A stretch of DNA of 64,000 nt from JAUCQB01 sp964586235 (GTDB lineage Bacteria; Planctomycetota; Phycisphaerae; UBA1845; PWPN01): positions 39,218-103,217 of the forward strand of contig CAZPIO010000009.1 in the NCBI GenBank assembly GCA_964586235.1, written 5' to 3'. A program made the translations under genes and the position numbers. Below, piece by piece: positions 19,201 to 27,558 of this stretch (position 1 is its first letter; every line of letters begins with the position of its first letter). Under the pieces are notes generated by a model. It was not told where the DNA came from. It saw nothing but the letters and a program-made list of their open reading frames with translations, and searched no databases.

Positions 19201-19476
19201 GGCGAGCATACGATCACGGTCAAGGCGGAGAACTTCGAGGGCTGGGATCCCGAAACCTGGGTGGTGCAGGTGACCTCCAACAAAGATTTCGACCTCGACG
19301 GCGACGTGGACCAGGCGGACTTCGGCCTGTTTCAGCGTTGCCTGTCAGGCGACGGAATCGGCTATCCGGACGGCTGTGCCCCCGCTGACCTGAGCGGGGA
19401 CGGCGACGTCGATCAAAGCGACTTCAACCTGTTCTGGGCGTGCATGGCCGGCTCCGGCCGGCCGCCAGGGTGTTAA
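16222..19476 (+). CDS. secreted clan-A glycosidase-like protein with FN3, Ig and dockerin-like tail
   Basis: 1084 residues from ATG 16222, which has AAGGAG 7 bases upstream; an in-frame TTG at 16195 overlaps the previous stop and is rejected. Signal peptide 1-28. Residues 25-235 are LamG-like (a GH16/DUF1080-type sandwich without clear catalytic residues). Residues 238-333 are the FN3-like domain shared with the 10,411 gene. A TIM barrel spans 340-690; IEVANEAWQ supplies the acid/base candidate Glu492, as in clan-A enzymes, and the barrel is Cys-rich (GACSSCYWWG). A small beta domain (690-750), the Ser-Pro-Asp-Val module (767-929), a putative-Ig domain (932-1018) and the EF-hand tail (1020-1084, ending RPPGC) follow. 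The last three match the end of the 12,758 protein in order, so the two arose by duplication or exchange of a common C-terminal half. Confidence 0.8.
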   Translation: MGSQMRRHHRQVTCVGLISLVLATGAMVQAGVVLDDPLQGSTKGIQDGGTFDSGGWRVTGDYDSIIWHLPHTVSKGAAEFYVKGIDSNYPHKTEHFHMYDYTWYNSDYQYGDPGYRNNPYKHFVRKTGTDDAARNGSCEIVYATPLEWFELDTAVFSWSTDTNYKVRIEWGPEGDNTRLKVFRDGVQMLSEAIAGNYVPTGHSVRLGASPRRAGEGSEIGAVYSYLKVWDLSSYVPDPPTVSLPANGETIRSNLAFIKWTGDSHTDYQVRICTADNPEAGIIWDSQEVTSIRDWAWTGTLSNLANYYVYVRLGNSGDWSDWSAAGRWFRVDNSYNDSNNVKVQGNSLKDGNGPFLGFGWTYMAAMWMCRNDRAGFQSDLDFMNDKGFNYMRILSEVPGACSSCYWWGRSINASTYQCQHGAWANPWSDYDQQLKDCIDIAYDQYGIRTEVTIFGGAGESFPTYAARQAHCQRVLDSLVGREHKVIQIEVANEAWQTGFPGSQGIADLRSLAAYLAARTSIPVSLSATCGTNDDLLTLYSGSAADITTEHFSRDLGTSEGHWYPVRDCWRVGTLYPTIAPVSSNEPIGPGSSVNSEDHPIHIASAAVFAWTANLPMYVFHSRAGVRRDVPFQNMAGVNELVYLRQILPPDLASWVRNDGIEGSAPFTVFCNGQANKYWTDVVGASTGCHRSIGGIKAGEFVCYPQGILDGGVTLQARRNVSFTIYNPLTGVTVDTMTRNAGEQFNLPKGPEAYIIKGIFTDIIGPPDQASIDLGDPDVQDCMALVPVGDGDTVVATVGGRTCRKSDQPDDDYYFYFAVCDAFAYEGSRPDLWISFDYYDYDTGTITLQYDSVAGIGQPGGDATHYVNGGSVTLTNSNPPTWKHAKFHLTDAGFNNGQNGNADFRLGKLWGPSWPAKQPFYIDKVWVTAEEPVPPVIDEVAPDPRIVAVGTAYTEPLSLAQGTLPVSWSVVEGPAGLQVSSSGLVSGWTPGIADLGEHTITVKAENFEGWDPETWVVQVTSNKDFDLDGDVDQADFGLFQRCLSGDGIGYPDGCAPADLSGDGDVDQSDFNLFWACMAGSGRPPGC

Positions 19477-19549
19477 CATGCGTCAACGATTGGCATCGGC
19501 CGTCATCATGGCTCTTTGTGCGTGTCGCGCGGAGATAGGGAGATCTTTG

Positions 19550-22500
19550 ATGAACAAGTTCTGCTTAACGTCCGCTGGTTTCGCCGTTGTCTTCATTTCT
19601 CTCTTGTTTCCTGCTGTTGTGGGAGCAGCCCCCGTACTGCCTCATGTCTACCATAGCAGCATCAATCTCAGGCCTTACGAGTGCATTGCAGCGCACAATG
19701 TTACCTACTGGAAGAACAAGATATACATGGGAGGGGCATCAATCTGTGACGACAGAACTGTCTGGCAGATCAATGTGGCCAATCCCGACAACCTTGTATG
19801 CGAAAGCGGCGCTGGACCCGGCTGCAAAGCGTATGGGGTTAAGGTTGTAGAGGACATTCTCTATGTCGCCAACTGGTCTACAATGATGCGGACTTACAGC
19901 GTTGCAGGCGCTATTACGCAGCTCGGTGAGTATTCCGCTCCCTTTTGGTTTGGTTGGAACATAGACGCCTCAAACAACCGGGCCTACGTTAACGAGGGTA
20001 ACGAGACCCAGAGCAAACTGGTTATCATGGACGTCTCGAATCCAGCGTCGCCTAGCGTGATCTCCTATCTCCCTCTCAGCAGGGGCGGCGGGCTGACCGT
20101 CCGTGGCAGCTATGCCTACTTCACGGACGACTACAGGTTCACGATTGCCAACATCTCCGACGAGAACAATCCTTACATCCTGTCAAGCATCGACTTCGGC
20201 CATCTGCTCCTTGGAGGCGTTCAAGTGCGCGGCAACTACGCCTACATGTGCTGGAGCCAGGTTACGGATGGCGGACTGATGGTCTTTGACATTTCGAATC
20301 CTACCGCGCCAGTACTTAAGGGACAGTTCGCCGGCGAGGGCGCGACTGACATGTGCCTCCTTGGCGATTATGCGTTTTACCCGACTTCCGGCAACGGGTT
20401 CATGACAGTAGACATATCAGATCCGACGAATCCACATGCGGTGGCACAGTCCGAAATCCCCTTCTACGCGCTGGAGCTGTGCGTAACCGGAAATGGGCGG
20501 TATGCCTACGTCGGAAGTCTCGCCGGCGACAACGAGGGATGGCTGAGCTCCTTTGAAGTTCTGGATCAGGATCCGGACAACGCCGGGCCGACCAACTGGA
20601 GCAACTGCTCGCTCAGCGAGGCATCCTGGGATCTTCAGTACGAAGGCGACGCCCTGCCGACGGCGGCCAATCCGGCGTGGACACTCGTCGAGGGCTCGGA
20701 TACCTGGGCCGGCGCGTCGGGCGGCATCCTGCGAATCAACGACACCGGAACCTCGCTCGGCGACAAGGTCAAGTGGGCCCGCAGTTGGGATGCCACCAAC
20801 AGTCGCGGCACCACGGTTCTCACCCGGGCAAAATGCGCCTCCTACAGCACCGGGCCTGGCTCGATCTCGTCGCTCGTCAATCTTTCCGTCCGGGACGGCA
20901 AGTACATCGAGGACTTCTCCATCCTCTCCGACCGGATCCGGGCCGTCCGGGCGAGCCAGGAGTACTTCCTGGACGGCACCGCCTGGCATACGTACCGGAT
21001 CACCACCCAGGGTTCTCAGTTCCAGGTGTTCGTTGATGAAGCTTCAGCGGCCGTTCTCACGGCGCCGCTGTTTGTGAGCAAGGATCAGGACCCGGATGCC
21101 CGCTGGGCGCGGGTGTTGATCGGCAGCGGATCGAGTCCCGGCACACAGGACATCTCCTTCGACTATGTCCACTGTTTCTCGAACGGCGCCGTAGGGCCGA
21201 GCACCGTCGTGAACGAGTTCACTCCCACAATCAGCGCGGACGCCGCCGACGTGGCCGGGAAAGGCTCGCTCAGCGGGATCGATCCGGCCACCGCCAGGGT
21301 GCAATGGTCAACCGACGGTGGTCTCACCTGGAATTCGAGCGGCGGCATCCAGTGGCAGTGCCGCTATGAGGCAACTCTGCTGCCATCGGCGTCGACGCCG
21401 AACTGGGATGTGCCCGAGGGCAGCGAGAGTTGGGCCAGCGTCAGTTCCGGCGTACTCCGCGTCAATGACACCAGCACCGCCCCCGGCACGAAGATTAAGT
21501 GGTCGCGCGACTGGAATGCCTCTCCCGCGGTCGGGACGACGGTGGTCGCGCGGGCCCGATGTGCCTCGGTTGGCGGAGACACGACGTTCCTGGGGAACAT
21601 CTTCGTCGAGGACGGCTCCACCGGCGAACGCTTCAAGATCATGACCGACCGGCTGGTGGCGGCCGAGACAGGGTTGACTTATCTGCTCGACGCAACGCAA
21701 TGGCACGTCTACCGGATCACGACGAAGGAAGGGCAGTTCCATGTGTATGTGGATGAGAACCCCGCGCCGGTGCTGGCGGGCGTCCTCGGCATGGCGACCT
21801 CCAATAACCGCGTCATGTTCGGGAGTGGAGCCAGCGCCGGGACACAGGACATCTACTTCGACTATGTGCGTTATACGGCCCAAGGAGGACTGCCTCCGGG
21901 CCAGGGTGATGGAGGCGGCCCCGTGACGGTGACCTGCGTTCCCAGGAGTCCGCTGGCCCCGCCCGACCGCGCCACCGTGACTGCGTATGACATCCCCTTC
22001 GTCCAGAACTCGCAGGTTCTCAACAGGGTCAGGTTCTCTCTGACTGACCTGGCGGGCAACGTCGGACTGAGCCCGATCTACGCCGTGCGGATCGCAAACG
22101 CACCGCCCCCGGCTGTGGCCGATCTGGTGGCGGCCTCTGCCGACCGCCAGGTCACGCTCTCGTGGCAGAACCCGTCGTCCGTCGAATTCACCGGCACCAT
22201 GATCCGCTTCAGCACGACTGACTATCCAGCCGGTCCGGCCGACGGAACGCTGCTGGTGGACCGGGCGAATGCGCCCGGCTCGAATGACAGCTACGTCCAT
22301 ACCGGACTGACCCGCGGCCAGACATACTACTATTCCGCGTTCGCTCACGACGCCGTCCCTAATTACGCTGTCGCCGCACATGCCAAGGGGAAGGGCTCTT
22401 TTCTGCCCGACCTTGACCTGGACGGCGACGTGGATCAGGAGGATTTCGGCCGTCTGCAGGCTTGCTTCTCCGGCTCCGGGCAAGGCTTCGAGGCCGCATG

Positions 22501-22600
22501 CGCCGACCTGGATTTCGATACGGACGGCGATGTCGATCAGGACGATTTTGAAGTGTTCAGGGCATGCCTGGCCGGCGCCGATAGTGCGCCGGGTTGTTGA
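19550..22600 (+). CDS. LVIVD-repeat propeller protein with two LamG-like modules, FN3 and dockerin-like tail
   Basis: 1016 residues from ATG 19550, chosen because AGGGAG precedes it and the signal peptide starts there; an ATG at 19478 is in frame but lacks both. Residues 30-340 are LVIVD-type repeats (LVIMDVSNPASPSV, LMVFDISNPTAPV, FMTVDISDPTNPH), a beta-propeller seen in surface proteins. Two copies of a LamG-like module follow (360-548 and 601-785), both ending GSG-x-SxGTQDIxFDYV. Then an FN3-like domain (860-940, PGSNDSYVHTGL) and the EF-hand tail (951-1016, ending SAPGC). The propeller part is visibly poorer in GC than the rest: 29 of 60 bases at 19561-19620 against 44 of 60 at 20641-20700. 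Likely a surface binding protein. Confidence 0.8.
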   Translation: MNKFCLTSAGFAVVFISLLFPAVVGAAPVLPHVYHSSINLRPYECIAAHNVTYWKNKIYMGGASICDDRTVWQINVANPDNLVCESGAGPGCKAYGVKVVEDILYVANWSTMMRTYSVAGAITQLGEYSAPFWFGWNIDASNNRAYVNEGNETQSKLVIMDVSNPASPSVISYLPLSRGGGLTVRGSYAYFTDDYRFTIANISDENNPYILSSIDFGHLLLGGVQVRGNYAYMCWSQVTDGGLMVFDISNPTAPVLKGQFAGEGATDMCLLGDYAFYPTSGNGFMTVDISDPTNPHAVAQSEIPFYALELCVTGNGRYAYVGSLAGDNEGWLSSFEVLDQDPDNAGPTNWSNCSLSEASWDLQYEGDALPTAANPAWTLVEGSDTWAGASGGILRINDTGTSLGDKVKWARSWDATNSRGTTVLTRAKCASYSTGPGSISSLVNLSVRDGKYIEDFSILSDRIRAVRASQEYFLDGTAWHTYRITTQGSQFQVFVDEASAAVLTAPLFVSKDQDPDARWARVLIGSGSSPGTQDISFDYVHCFSNGAVGPSTVVNEFTPTISADAADVAGKGSLSGIDPATARVQWSTDGGLTWNSSGGIQWQCRYEATLLPSASTPNWDVPEGSESWASVSSGVLRVNDTSTAPGTKIKWSRDWNASPAVGTTVVARARCASVGGDTTFLGNIFVEDGSTGERFKIMTDRLVAAETGLTYLLDATQWHVYRITTKEGQFHVYVDENPAPVLAGVLGMATSNNRVMFGSGASAGTQDIYFDYVRYTAQGGLPPGQGDGGGPVTVTCVPRSPLAPPDRATVTAYDIPFVQNSQVLNRVRFSLTDLAGNVGLSPIYAVRIANAPPPAVADLVAASADRQVTLSWQNPSSVEFTGTMIRFSTTDYPAGPADGTLLVDRANAPGSNDSYVHTGLTRGQTYYYSAFAHDAVPNYAVAAHAKGKGSFLPDLDLDGDVDQEDFGRLQACFSGSGQGFEAACADLDFDTDGDVDQDDFEVFRACLAGADSAPGC
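20627..21903 (+). repeat. two in-gene copies of a LamG-like module
   Basis: Copy 1 covers about 20627-21195 and copy 2 about 21352-21903. Both begin with a Trp/Tyr-Glu motif and contain S-G-x-L-R-x-N-D-T, W-H-x-Y-R-I-T-T and GTQDIxFDYV. A third relative lies in the 1,760 gene at about 4049-4587. Confidence 0.75.
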
Positions 22601-22723
22601 TCGACTGCCTGAGCGCCCGGAGGATTGCCTCAGGGCCTGCGCGGGGATATCGTTGAAGTTGGCTGGGGCAGCTTTGTGCAAGCCGTCCCGGCTTTGTTGA
22701 GGCACCTGTTTTCATCGAGGGCG

Positions 22724-23749
22724 ATGCAGATGATCGGTCCGAGACGGACAGCTTTCTCACGCATTCATTCGCTTCTGGCCTGTACGTTGACTGGTCTGGC
22801 GATGCCCGGCCTCGGTGGTTGTGCTCCTGATGCCATGACCGGGCATCCGGCCCCGGAGCTCCATCCCGGCGACGAGAGACTCTGCCAATGCCCTCAGTGG
22901 GCGAGGGAAATCGTCCCCGAGTGGGTTAGACCGTATCTGGGAAAGTCGGGAATGCCCGAGCCGTTCCACAGCCAGGACGAACTGATCGGCAAGGAGGTCA
23001 CCGGACTCGATCTCTGGCAGGCCAACAATTTCGTCACCTGCCGCGACGAGACCGCGAAGTATCTTTACACGGACTACACGCCCCTCCGTGTCCGCTACAA
23101 GCCCGGCACCCTGCCGACGTACGAGAAAATCGTGGCCGAACAGACCGCCGGTCTCACAAACGACCGTGACAGGGCGGTGGCCCTGCTGCGGCTCGTCCCG
23201 GAGAAACTCGCGCTTCATCCATGTGTTGTACCCATGGGGCCGGAGATTCCCAAGGACCGCGGCCTCGACGATCAGGCCCTGCTGCGCAGCGGCCGGGGCT
23301 GGTGCAACGAGCAGGCCCGCGTGTTCGTGCGTCTGTGCCAGGTAGCCGGAATCCCGGCCAGGCTGATCCTCCTGTTCTACTCGCCGCCTCCGGGCGGTCA
23401 TGTGATCGCCGAGTTCTACGCCGACGGCCGCTGGTCCATGGCCGATGCCAGCTTCCTGTGCGTGTTTCCTGATGCAGACGGCCACCTGATGAGCGCGGCC
23501 GAGTGCCACGGCGCGGGCAAGATGCGGGCCGGCGAAGCCTACTTCCGAAGGCTTCAGGAGATGACCACGTACTCCGACGAGCGAATGGTCGGCGCGAAGT
23601 TTCCGTTACAGCCCGACCAGGCGCAGCGCGACAGGTACGTGGCCCAGCGCGCGGAAAGCATGAGAAAGCAATACCGAACCCAGACTCCCAAGGCGTTGGC
23701 CGATCAACTCTGGGTCTTCGGGGTGATGAATTACCCGCTGCCGGAGTGA
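22724..23749 (+). CDS. transglutaminase-like lipoprotein
   Basis: 341 residues from ATG 22724 (GAGG 5-8 bases upstream; the frame is open from a TTG at 22625). A lipoprotein signal ends GLGGC. The core is a transglutaminase/protease-like fold of the kind that follows SRGWC-type sequences: GRGWCNEQA gives Cys194, GGHVIAEF gives His226 and WSMADAS gives Asp241, a complete triad in the usual order and spacing. Such lipid-anchored domains may act as cysteine peptidases, amidases or cross-linkers of surface proteins or peptidoglycan. As the last gene of the run that starts at 12,758, it may process or attach the tailed secreted proteins encoded upstream; that link is inference. Confidence 0.75.
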   Translation: MQMIGPRRTAFSRIHSLLACTLTGLAMPGLGGCAPDAMTGHPAPELHPGDERLCQCPQWAREIVPEWVRPYLGKSGMPEPFHSQDELIGKEVTGLDLWQANNFVTCRDETAKYLYTDYTPLRVRYKPGTLPTYEKIVAEQTAGLTNDRDRAVALLRLVPEKLALHPCVVPMGPEIPKDRGLDDQALLRSGRGWCNEQARVFVRLCQVAGIPARLILLFYSPPPGGHVIAEFYADGRWSMADASFLCVFPDADGHLMSAAECHGAGKMRAGEAYFRRLQEMTTYSDERMVGAKFPLQPDQAQRDRYVAQRAESMRKQYRTQTPKALADQLWVFGVMNYPLPE

Positions 23750-23912
23750 GCCGGTTCTTCATCGATCGCAGCGAACACCTGCCGGGCCGGGAGTGCAGCG
23801 CGGTCACCGATGAACCACTTTTCGAGAAGCTCGGCTTCGTCATGGAAGGCAACAACGAGGCGGATCTCGGCCGCCAGGAGCGGACGCTCGACTCCGGCAC
23901 CGCCGGGCTTGG

Positions 23913-26264
23913 TCATCGCGATCCAGATGACTGTACAGGACGGGAAAGCGGATGAGCACGCCGAGCAGCGGACTTGCCAGCCTGGAACACAATCGGCCCG
24001 TCGGGCGTGGAGATCGTTGCCTCCGCCAGATCGGCGGCCAGGTCAGTCCGGGGCTCGACGGTGACGCCGCGCGACGTGAGCCGCGCCCCCCAGAGCCGGT
24101 GGCGCAACGAGGACAGATTCGTCACCGTCTTGTTCGCCGAGTGGTCCCCCAGATCCCGGTATTCAGACTTGAGACAGTAGCTCTGCCGCCAGGCGGCATG
24201 ATACTTAGCGTCGTTGGTTCGCATCGCCGCCCAGCCCAGGATCCTGGCCAGATACTCCAGATGCCAGGGCTCCATATTCAAGGAGATGGGAACGCCGTCC
24301 ATGCGATAAGTAATGGCATCGCCGGCGTGGCTCGTCTGATAGAGCCATCGAACGCCCTGCCCGTCGCGCACGCGGCAGGCCAGCAGCCAGCGGCAGAACG
24401 CCAGGGCAGACCGCTCGATCCGGTCATCCGGGGCGAAGGCCAGATAATCGATCATGGCCTCGGTGGCGATGCAGCCCATCCAGGGTTTGACGATGAGATT
24501 CATGCACGCATGAATACCCACGGTCCCACCCTGATCGGCGAATGAACCGTCGGGAAGCTGCGTGCCGACCAGCCGGTATAGGGCCTCACGCGCCCTGGCC
24601 AGGTCGCCGGGGTCGCCCAGATAACGGTGGAGATAGACCAGTCCGCGGATATAAGCGGCGTCACGCCCGAAGCTCCTTCGAGGCCAGTTGGCCCGATCCC
24701 AGAAGTAGGCCGACTCCGCAACGGAGCGGGCTGTATCCAGCAGATACGGATCACCCGTTTCCAGGTAGGCGGCAACCATGCCCGACACCCGCTGCATCGG
24801 CAGCGATTGCGCGGGCGGATTGTATGAATGCATGCGGACGGCGAAGAGGGCCTTGTCGACGGCCACGTCCGCCAGATGGTAGGCGCTGCGCAGGGCCAGA
24901 TCGTAGTCCTGGGGCTCCCCGGTCAGGTAGGCGGCGATGAACTGGGCCTGCGGGGCCTCTCCCTCCCACCCAGGCTCGGGTGACAAGCTTGCGCGCGGGA
25001 TGGCCCCATCATCGAAACAGCCGGCGAGATGATTGGCCCGATAATAGCCGATGGCCTTCTCGATGCTCGGGAACGTGTGATCGCGCGCGGGCAACACCGG
25101 GTGCTCGCAAAGGTCCTCCGCCAGGCCATACCACCAGTCCGGCAGGAGATAGACGGCCACATCGGGCTCAACCGGTCCCAGGGAGGCAACCATCCGCACG
25201 GTGCGGCCCATGCCCTTGGGTATGCGATGATCCTGAGCCCGGCTCAGGTAAGGGCTGCCCGTGCGCAACTCGGCCAGCCTGCCCGCGAGGGCTTCCACAC
25301 CCTCGTAGGGCTGGTAAACGCATACTTCGCCATCCCGCCAGGCCCGTCCCGGATGCTGCTCGCTCACCAGGTTGCCCGCCGCCCACGAATCGAGCGAGAC
25401 CCGATCCCAATGCCATCGGCGCCGCCCGGTCACCGGCTCGGATTGAGTCGGCCAGTCGCCGCCATCACTGCGGAAACCGATGATCGGCGTCACCCCCTCC
25501 ACCACGTCTCCCTCGGTGAAGAATCTTCCATTCACGTGGCGTATGGATAACTCGATAACGCTGTTGGCGTAGCAGCGAGCCAGGATCTCGCCGCGAACGT
25601 GATTGTGTTTGTGGAGCCAGGGATAGATGGCCCCGTTGTCGGCGGCGAGTTTCGCCTCCTGCGACTCGTGACGCTCCCAGTAAACCGGGATAGTGCCGGC
25701 CGCTCGAACCGTGCGGCACACCGGACCCTCGTCGAGCACCTCCATCGTCACCCACTGCCACCAGTGGCAGGAGCCGTCGACCATCAACCCGACCCGCAGG
25801 CCCAACGTCGCGCCGTCCTGGCTCAGGACCAATTCGCCGACTTCCCAGGGAAGCAGTGTTTCATAGCGTTTGTCGATTACGCTCAGCGTGGCTTCGGGTC
25901 CCCGGTATACACCAAGATCAGGCTGCCCCTGCTTGAATGCCACCTGCTCGCCGGACGCCCCGCACGCGAACAGCAGCACCCGCCGCGGGTCCCGACGGCC
26001 GTCCACCTCGGGCCAGTAGCCGACGGGCTGGACCTGCGTGGGCAGATCCGCGTATACCGGACTGGCGGTCATGCCGCCAAGCAAGGGCAACGACACACGC
26101 CGAGCTTGAGCATCGGCGGAGCCCATGACCCGGCGGGCATGAAGCTTGCCAATCAGGACTCCGTCCTCAAACGGCCAGCGCGAGGCGTCTTTCCTGGCGG
26201 GCGAACAAGCCATCATGCAGCACGGACACGCCGCCAAGATCGCGAGAAGTGCCAGGCGATGCAT
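23913..26264 (-). CDS. lipoprotein with alpha/alpha-barrel-like C-terminal half, unknown function
   Basis: 783 residues from ATG 26264 with GAGGAAA upstream. The lipobox is AILAAC (a second Cys candidate is CMMAC). The N-terminal half is beta-rich; the second half (about 420-740) is helical, with repeated Trp/Tyr/Gly/Asp segments such as YIRGLVYLHRYLGDPGDLAR and LVGTQLPDGSFADQGG, the texture of (alpha/alpha)6 barrels in polysaccharide lyases and GH families. I cannot place it in a named family. It is divergent from the sugar-binding lipoprotein, with a 13-base inverted repeat between them. The last 20 or so residues are Arg/Ser-rich and look unlike the rest, so the natural end may have been altered by a frameshift. 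Confidence 0.65.
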   Translation of the reverse strand: MHRLALLAILAACPCCMMACSPARKDASRWPFEDGVLIGKLHARRVMGSADAQARRVSLPLLGGMTASPVYADLPTQVQPVGYWPEVDGRRDPRRVLLFACGASGEQVAFKQGQPDLGVYRGPEATLSVIDKRYETLLPWEVGELVLSQDGATLGLRVGLMVDGSCHWWQWVTMEVLDEGPVCRTVRAAGTIPVYWERHESQEAKLAADNGAIYPWLHKHNHVRGEILARCYANSVIELSIRHVNGRFFTEGDVVEGVTPIIGFRSDGGDWPTQSEPVTGRRRWHWDRVSLDSWAAGNLVSEQHPGRAWRDGEVCVYQPYEGVEALAGRLAELRTGSPYLSRAQDHRIPKGMGRTVRMVASLGPVEPDVAVYLLPDWWYGLAEDLCEHPVLPARDHTFPSIEKAIGYYRANHLAGCFDDGAIPRASLSPEPGWEGEAPQAQFIAAYLTGEPQDYDLALRSAYHLADVAVDKALFAVRMHSYNPPAQSLPMQRVSGMVAAYLETGDPYLLDTARSVAESAYFWDRANWPRRSFGRDAAYIRGLVYLHRYLGDPGDLARAREALYRLVGTQLPDGSFADQGGTVGIHACMNLIVKPWMGCIATEAMIDYLAFAPDDRIERSALAFCRWLLACRVRDGQGVRWLYQTSHAGDAITYRMDGVPISLNMEPWHLEYLARILGWAAMRTNDAKYHAAWRQSYCLKSEYRDLGDHSANKTVTNLSSLRHRLWGARLTSRGVTVEPRTDLAADLAEATISTPDGPIVFQAGKSAARRAHPLSRPVQSSGSR

Positions 26265-26301
26265 GAGTTGGTTTCCTCAGGATTATCCTTGATCTCACTT
26301 G

Positions 26302-26314
26302 GGGTACAATACCC
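26302..26314. promoter_or_regulatory. inverted repeat in divergent intergenic region
   Basis: GGGTA CAA TACCC, perfect 5-3-5 symmetry, lies in the 110 bases between two divergent lipoprotein genes and is well placed to be a shared operator. No regulator is adjacent. Confidence 0.3.
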
Positions 26315-26374
26315 ACTGCTTCGGAGTGTACTGTTTTGAGGACTGGCGGACAACGATAACAAAAGGAGCTGACC

Positions 26375-27352
26375 GTGAGCAAACCATGGCTCTGTGTCGC
26401 CACAGGCATCATGATCGCCGCGCTTGCGGGCCTTGCCGGTTGCGCCCACGCGGGCGGAGCAGGATCACCAACCAGGGCAGGCAAGCCGCTGCAATTCATC
26501 TTCATCACCACGTGCGTCGACGAGGAATTCTTCAGCCCGGTCAAGAAGGGCGTGCGTGACGCGGCCGTTCAGATGGGCGTGCAATGCACATTTACGGGCA
26601 CTCCCGAAGTAGACCTCAAGGCCCAGGCCGAGATGGTCCGCGACGCCGTAGCCGCGGGTTGCGACGGGATCGCCTTGAACATCATCGACCCTGTGGCGTT
26701 CGACGACGTGGTGAGCGAGGCCATGGGCAAAGGCATCCCTGTCGTTGCTTTCAACGTCGATGACAACCAGACTCCCAACGCTCGGCTGAGCGGCGTATGC
26801 CAGGATCTCTACAAGGCCGGCCGTATCGTCGGCGAAAAGGCGGCGGCGTTCATTCCGGACAACAGCAAGATCCTGATGACCGTCCATTCGGACGGCATTT
26901 CGGCGCTGGAGGACCGCCTTCGGGGCGAGCAGGATGTCTTGAAGGCCAAGGGCGTCACCTGGAAACGAGTCGTCACCGGCATAACGCCCGAGGGGTCGGC
27001 CGAGGTGATCGCCGCAGCCCTCAAAGCCGACCCCGAGATTAAGGTAGTCATCTGCACAGGGCAGGCCGACACCGAGGGAGCGGGGCGTGCTATCGAGAAG
27101 CATTTCGCGGGCAAGGGCTACAAGGCGGCGGGCTTCGATCTGTCGCCCGAGACGCTGAGGCTCATCAAGGCGGGTCACATGCAGTTCACGATCGACCAGC
27201 AGCCTTACATCCAGGGCTATTATCCGGTCATCCAACTGGCCCTGTACTGTCGCTGCGGAATCCGCCCGTCGAATATCGATGCTGGCGCATCCGTCATCTC
27301 CAGGGAGAACGTCGACCAGGTCCTGGCATTGAGCCGGACAGGGTACAGATGA
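26375..27352 (+). CDS. sugar ABC transporter substrate-binding lipoprotein (ribose-binding family)
   Basis: 325 residues from GTG 26375 with AAAAGGAGCTGACC upstream. The lipobox is LAGC. The rest is a type-I periplasmic binding fold of the RbsB kind: FIFITTCVDEEFFSPVKKGV, then the two-lobe pattern CDGIALNIIDPVAFDDVV and GIPVVAFNVDD, the second lobe with VVICTGQADTEGAGRAI, and a late IDQQPYIQGYYPVIQLAL segment typical of the hinge region. It should bind a monosaccharide outside the membrane and pass it to an ABC permease. No permease or ATPase gene lies nearby, so it is an orphan, perhaps serving a transporter elsewhere or a sensor. Confidence 0.9.
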   Translation: MSKPWLCVATGIMIAALAGLAGCAHAGGAGSPTRAGKPLQFIFITTCVDEEFFSPVKKGVRDAAVQMGVQCTFTGTPEVDLKAQAEMVRDAVAAGCDGIALNIIDPVAFDDVVSEAMGKGIPVVAFNVDDNQTPNARLSGVCQDLYKAGRIVGEKAAAFIPDNSKILMTVHSDGISALEDRLRGEQDVLKAKGVTWKRVVTGITPEGSAEVIAAALKADPEIKVVICTGQADTEGAGRAIEKHFAGKGYKAAGFDLSPETLRLIKAGHMQFTIDQQPYIQGYYPVIQLALYCRCGIRPSNIDAGASVISRENVDQVLALSRTGYR

Positions 27353-27432
27353 AACCTGACGTTCCAGCATGCAGCGCCGGAGAATAGCGCGCCTTGCGCC
27401 GCAGCGGCGACATGGCTATAGAGAGATCCTCA

Positions 27433-27558
27433 ATGAGAAAGTGCTGGATTGCTGCGGTCGCCCTGGGGCTGTGCCCCTGCACGACCTCGGCGGCTGAACG
27501 CGTCACATACGTCGCACTCATTTCCGTCGGTCCAGGATGTCGACCCTCCCTATGCTAA
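27433..27558 (+). pseudogene. signal-peptide stub, probable remnant of an exported protein
   Basis: A 41-residue frame from ATG 27433, with GAGAGA 6-11 bases upstream, begins with a proper signal peptide (MRKCWIAAVALGLCPCTTSA) followed by AERVTYVALIS, a typical first strand of a periplasmic binding protein. It then runs into the 3' end of the convergent gene and stops at 27556-27558. This looks like the 5' end of a second binding-protein gene whose body was deleted. The size makes this tentative. Confidence 0.35.

Noticed and set aside
23731..23916. A 61-codon minus-strand frame overlapping the previous stop by ATGA
   Set aside because: The overlap is suggestive, but it runs into the convergent transglutaminase-like gene and shows no domain. 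The plus strand of the same stretch contains an acetyltransferase-like LFEKLGFVMEG, so neither reading is secure.
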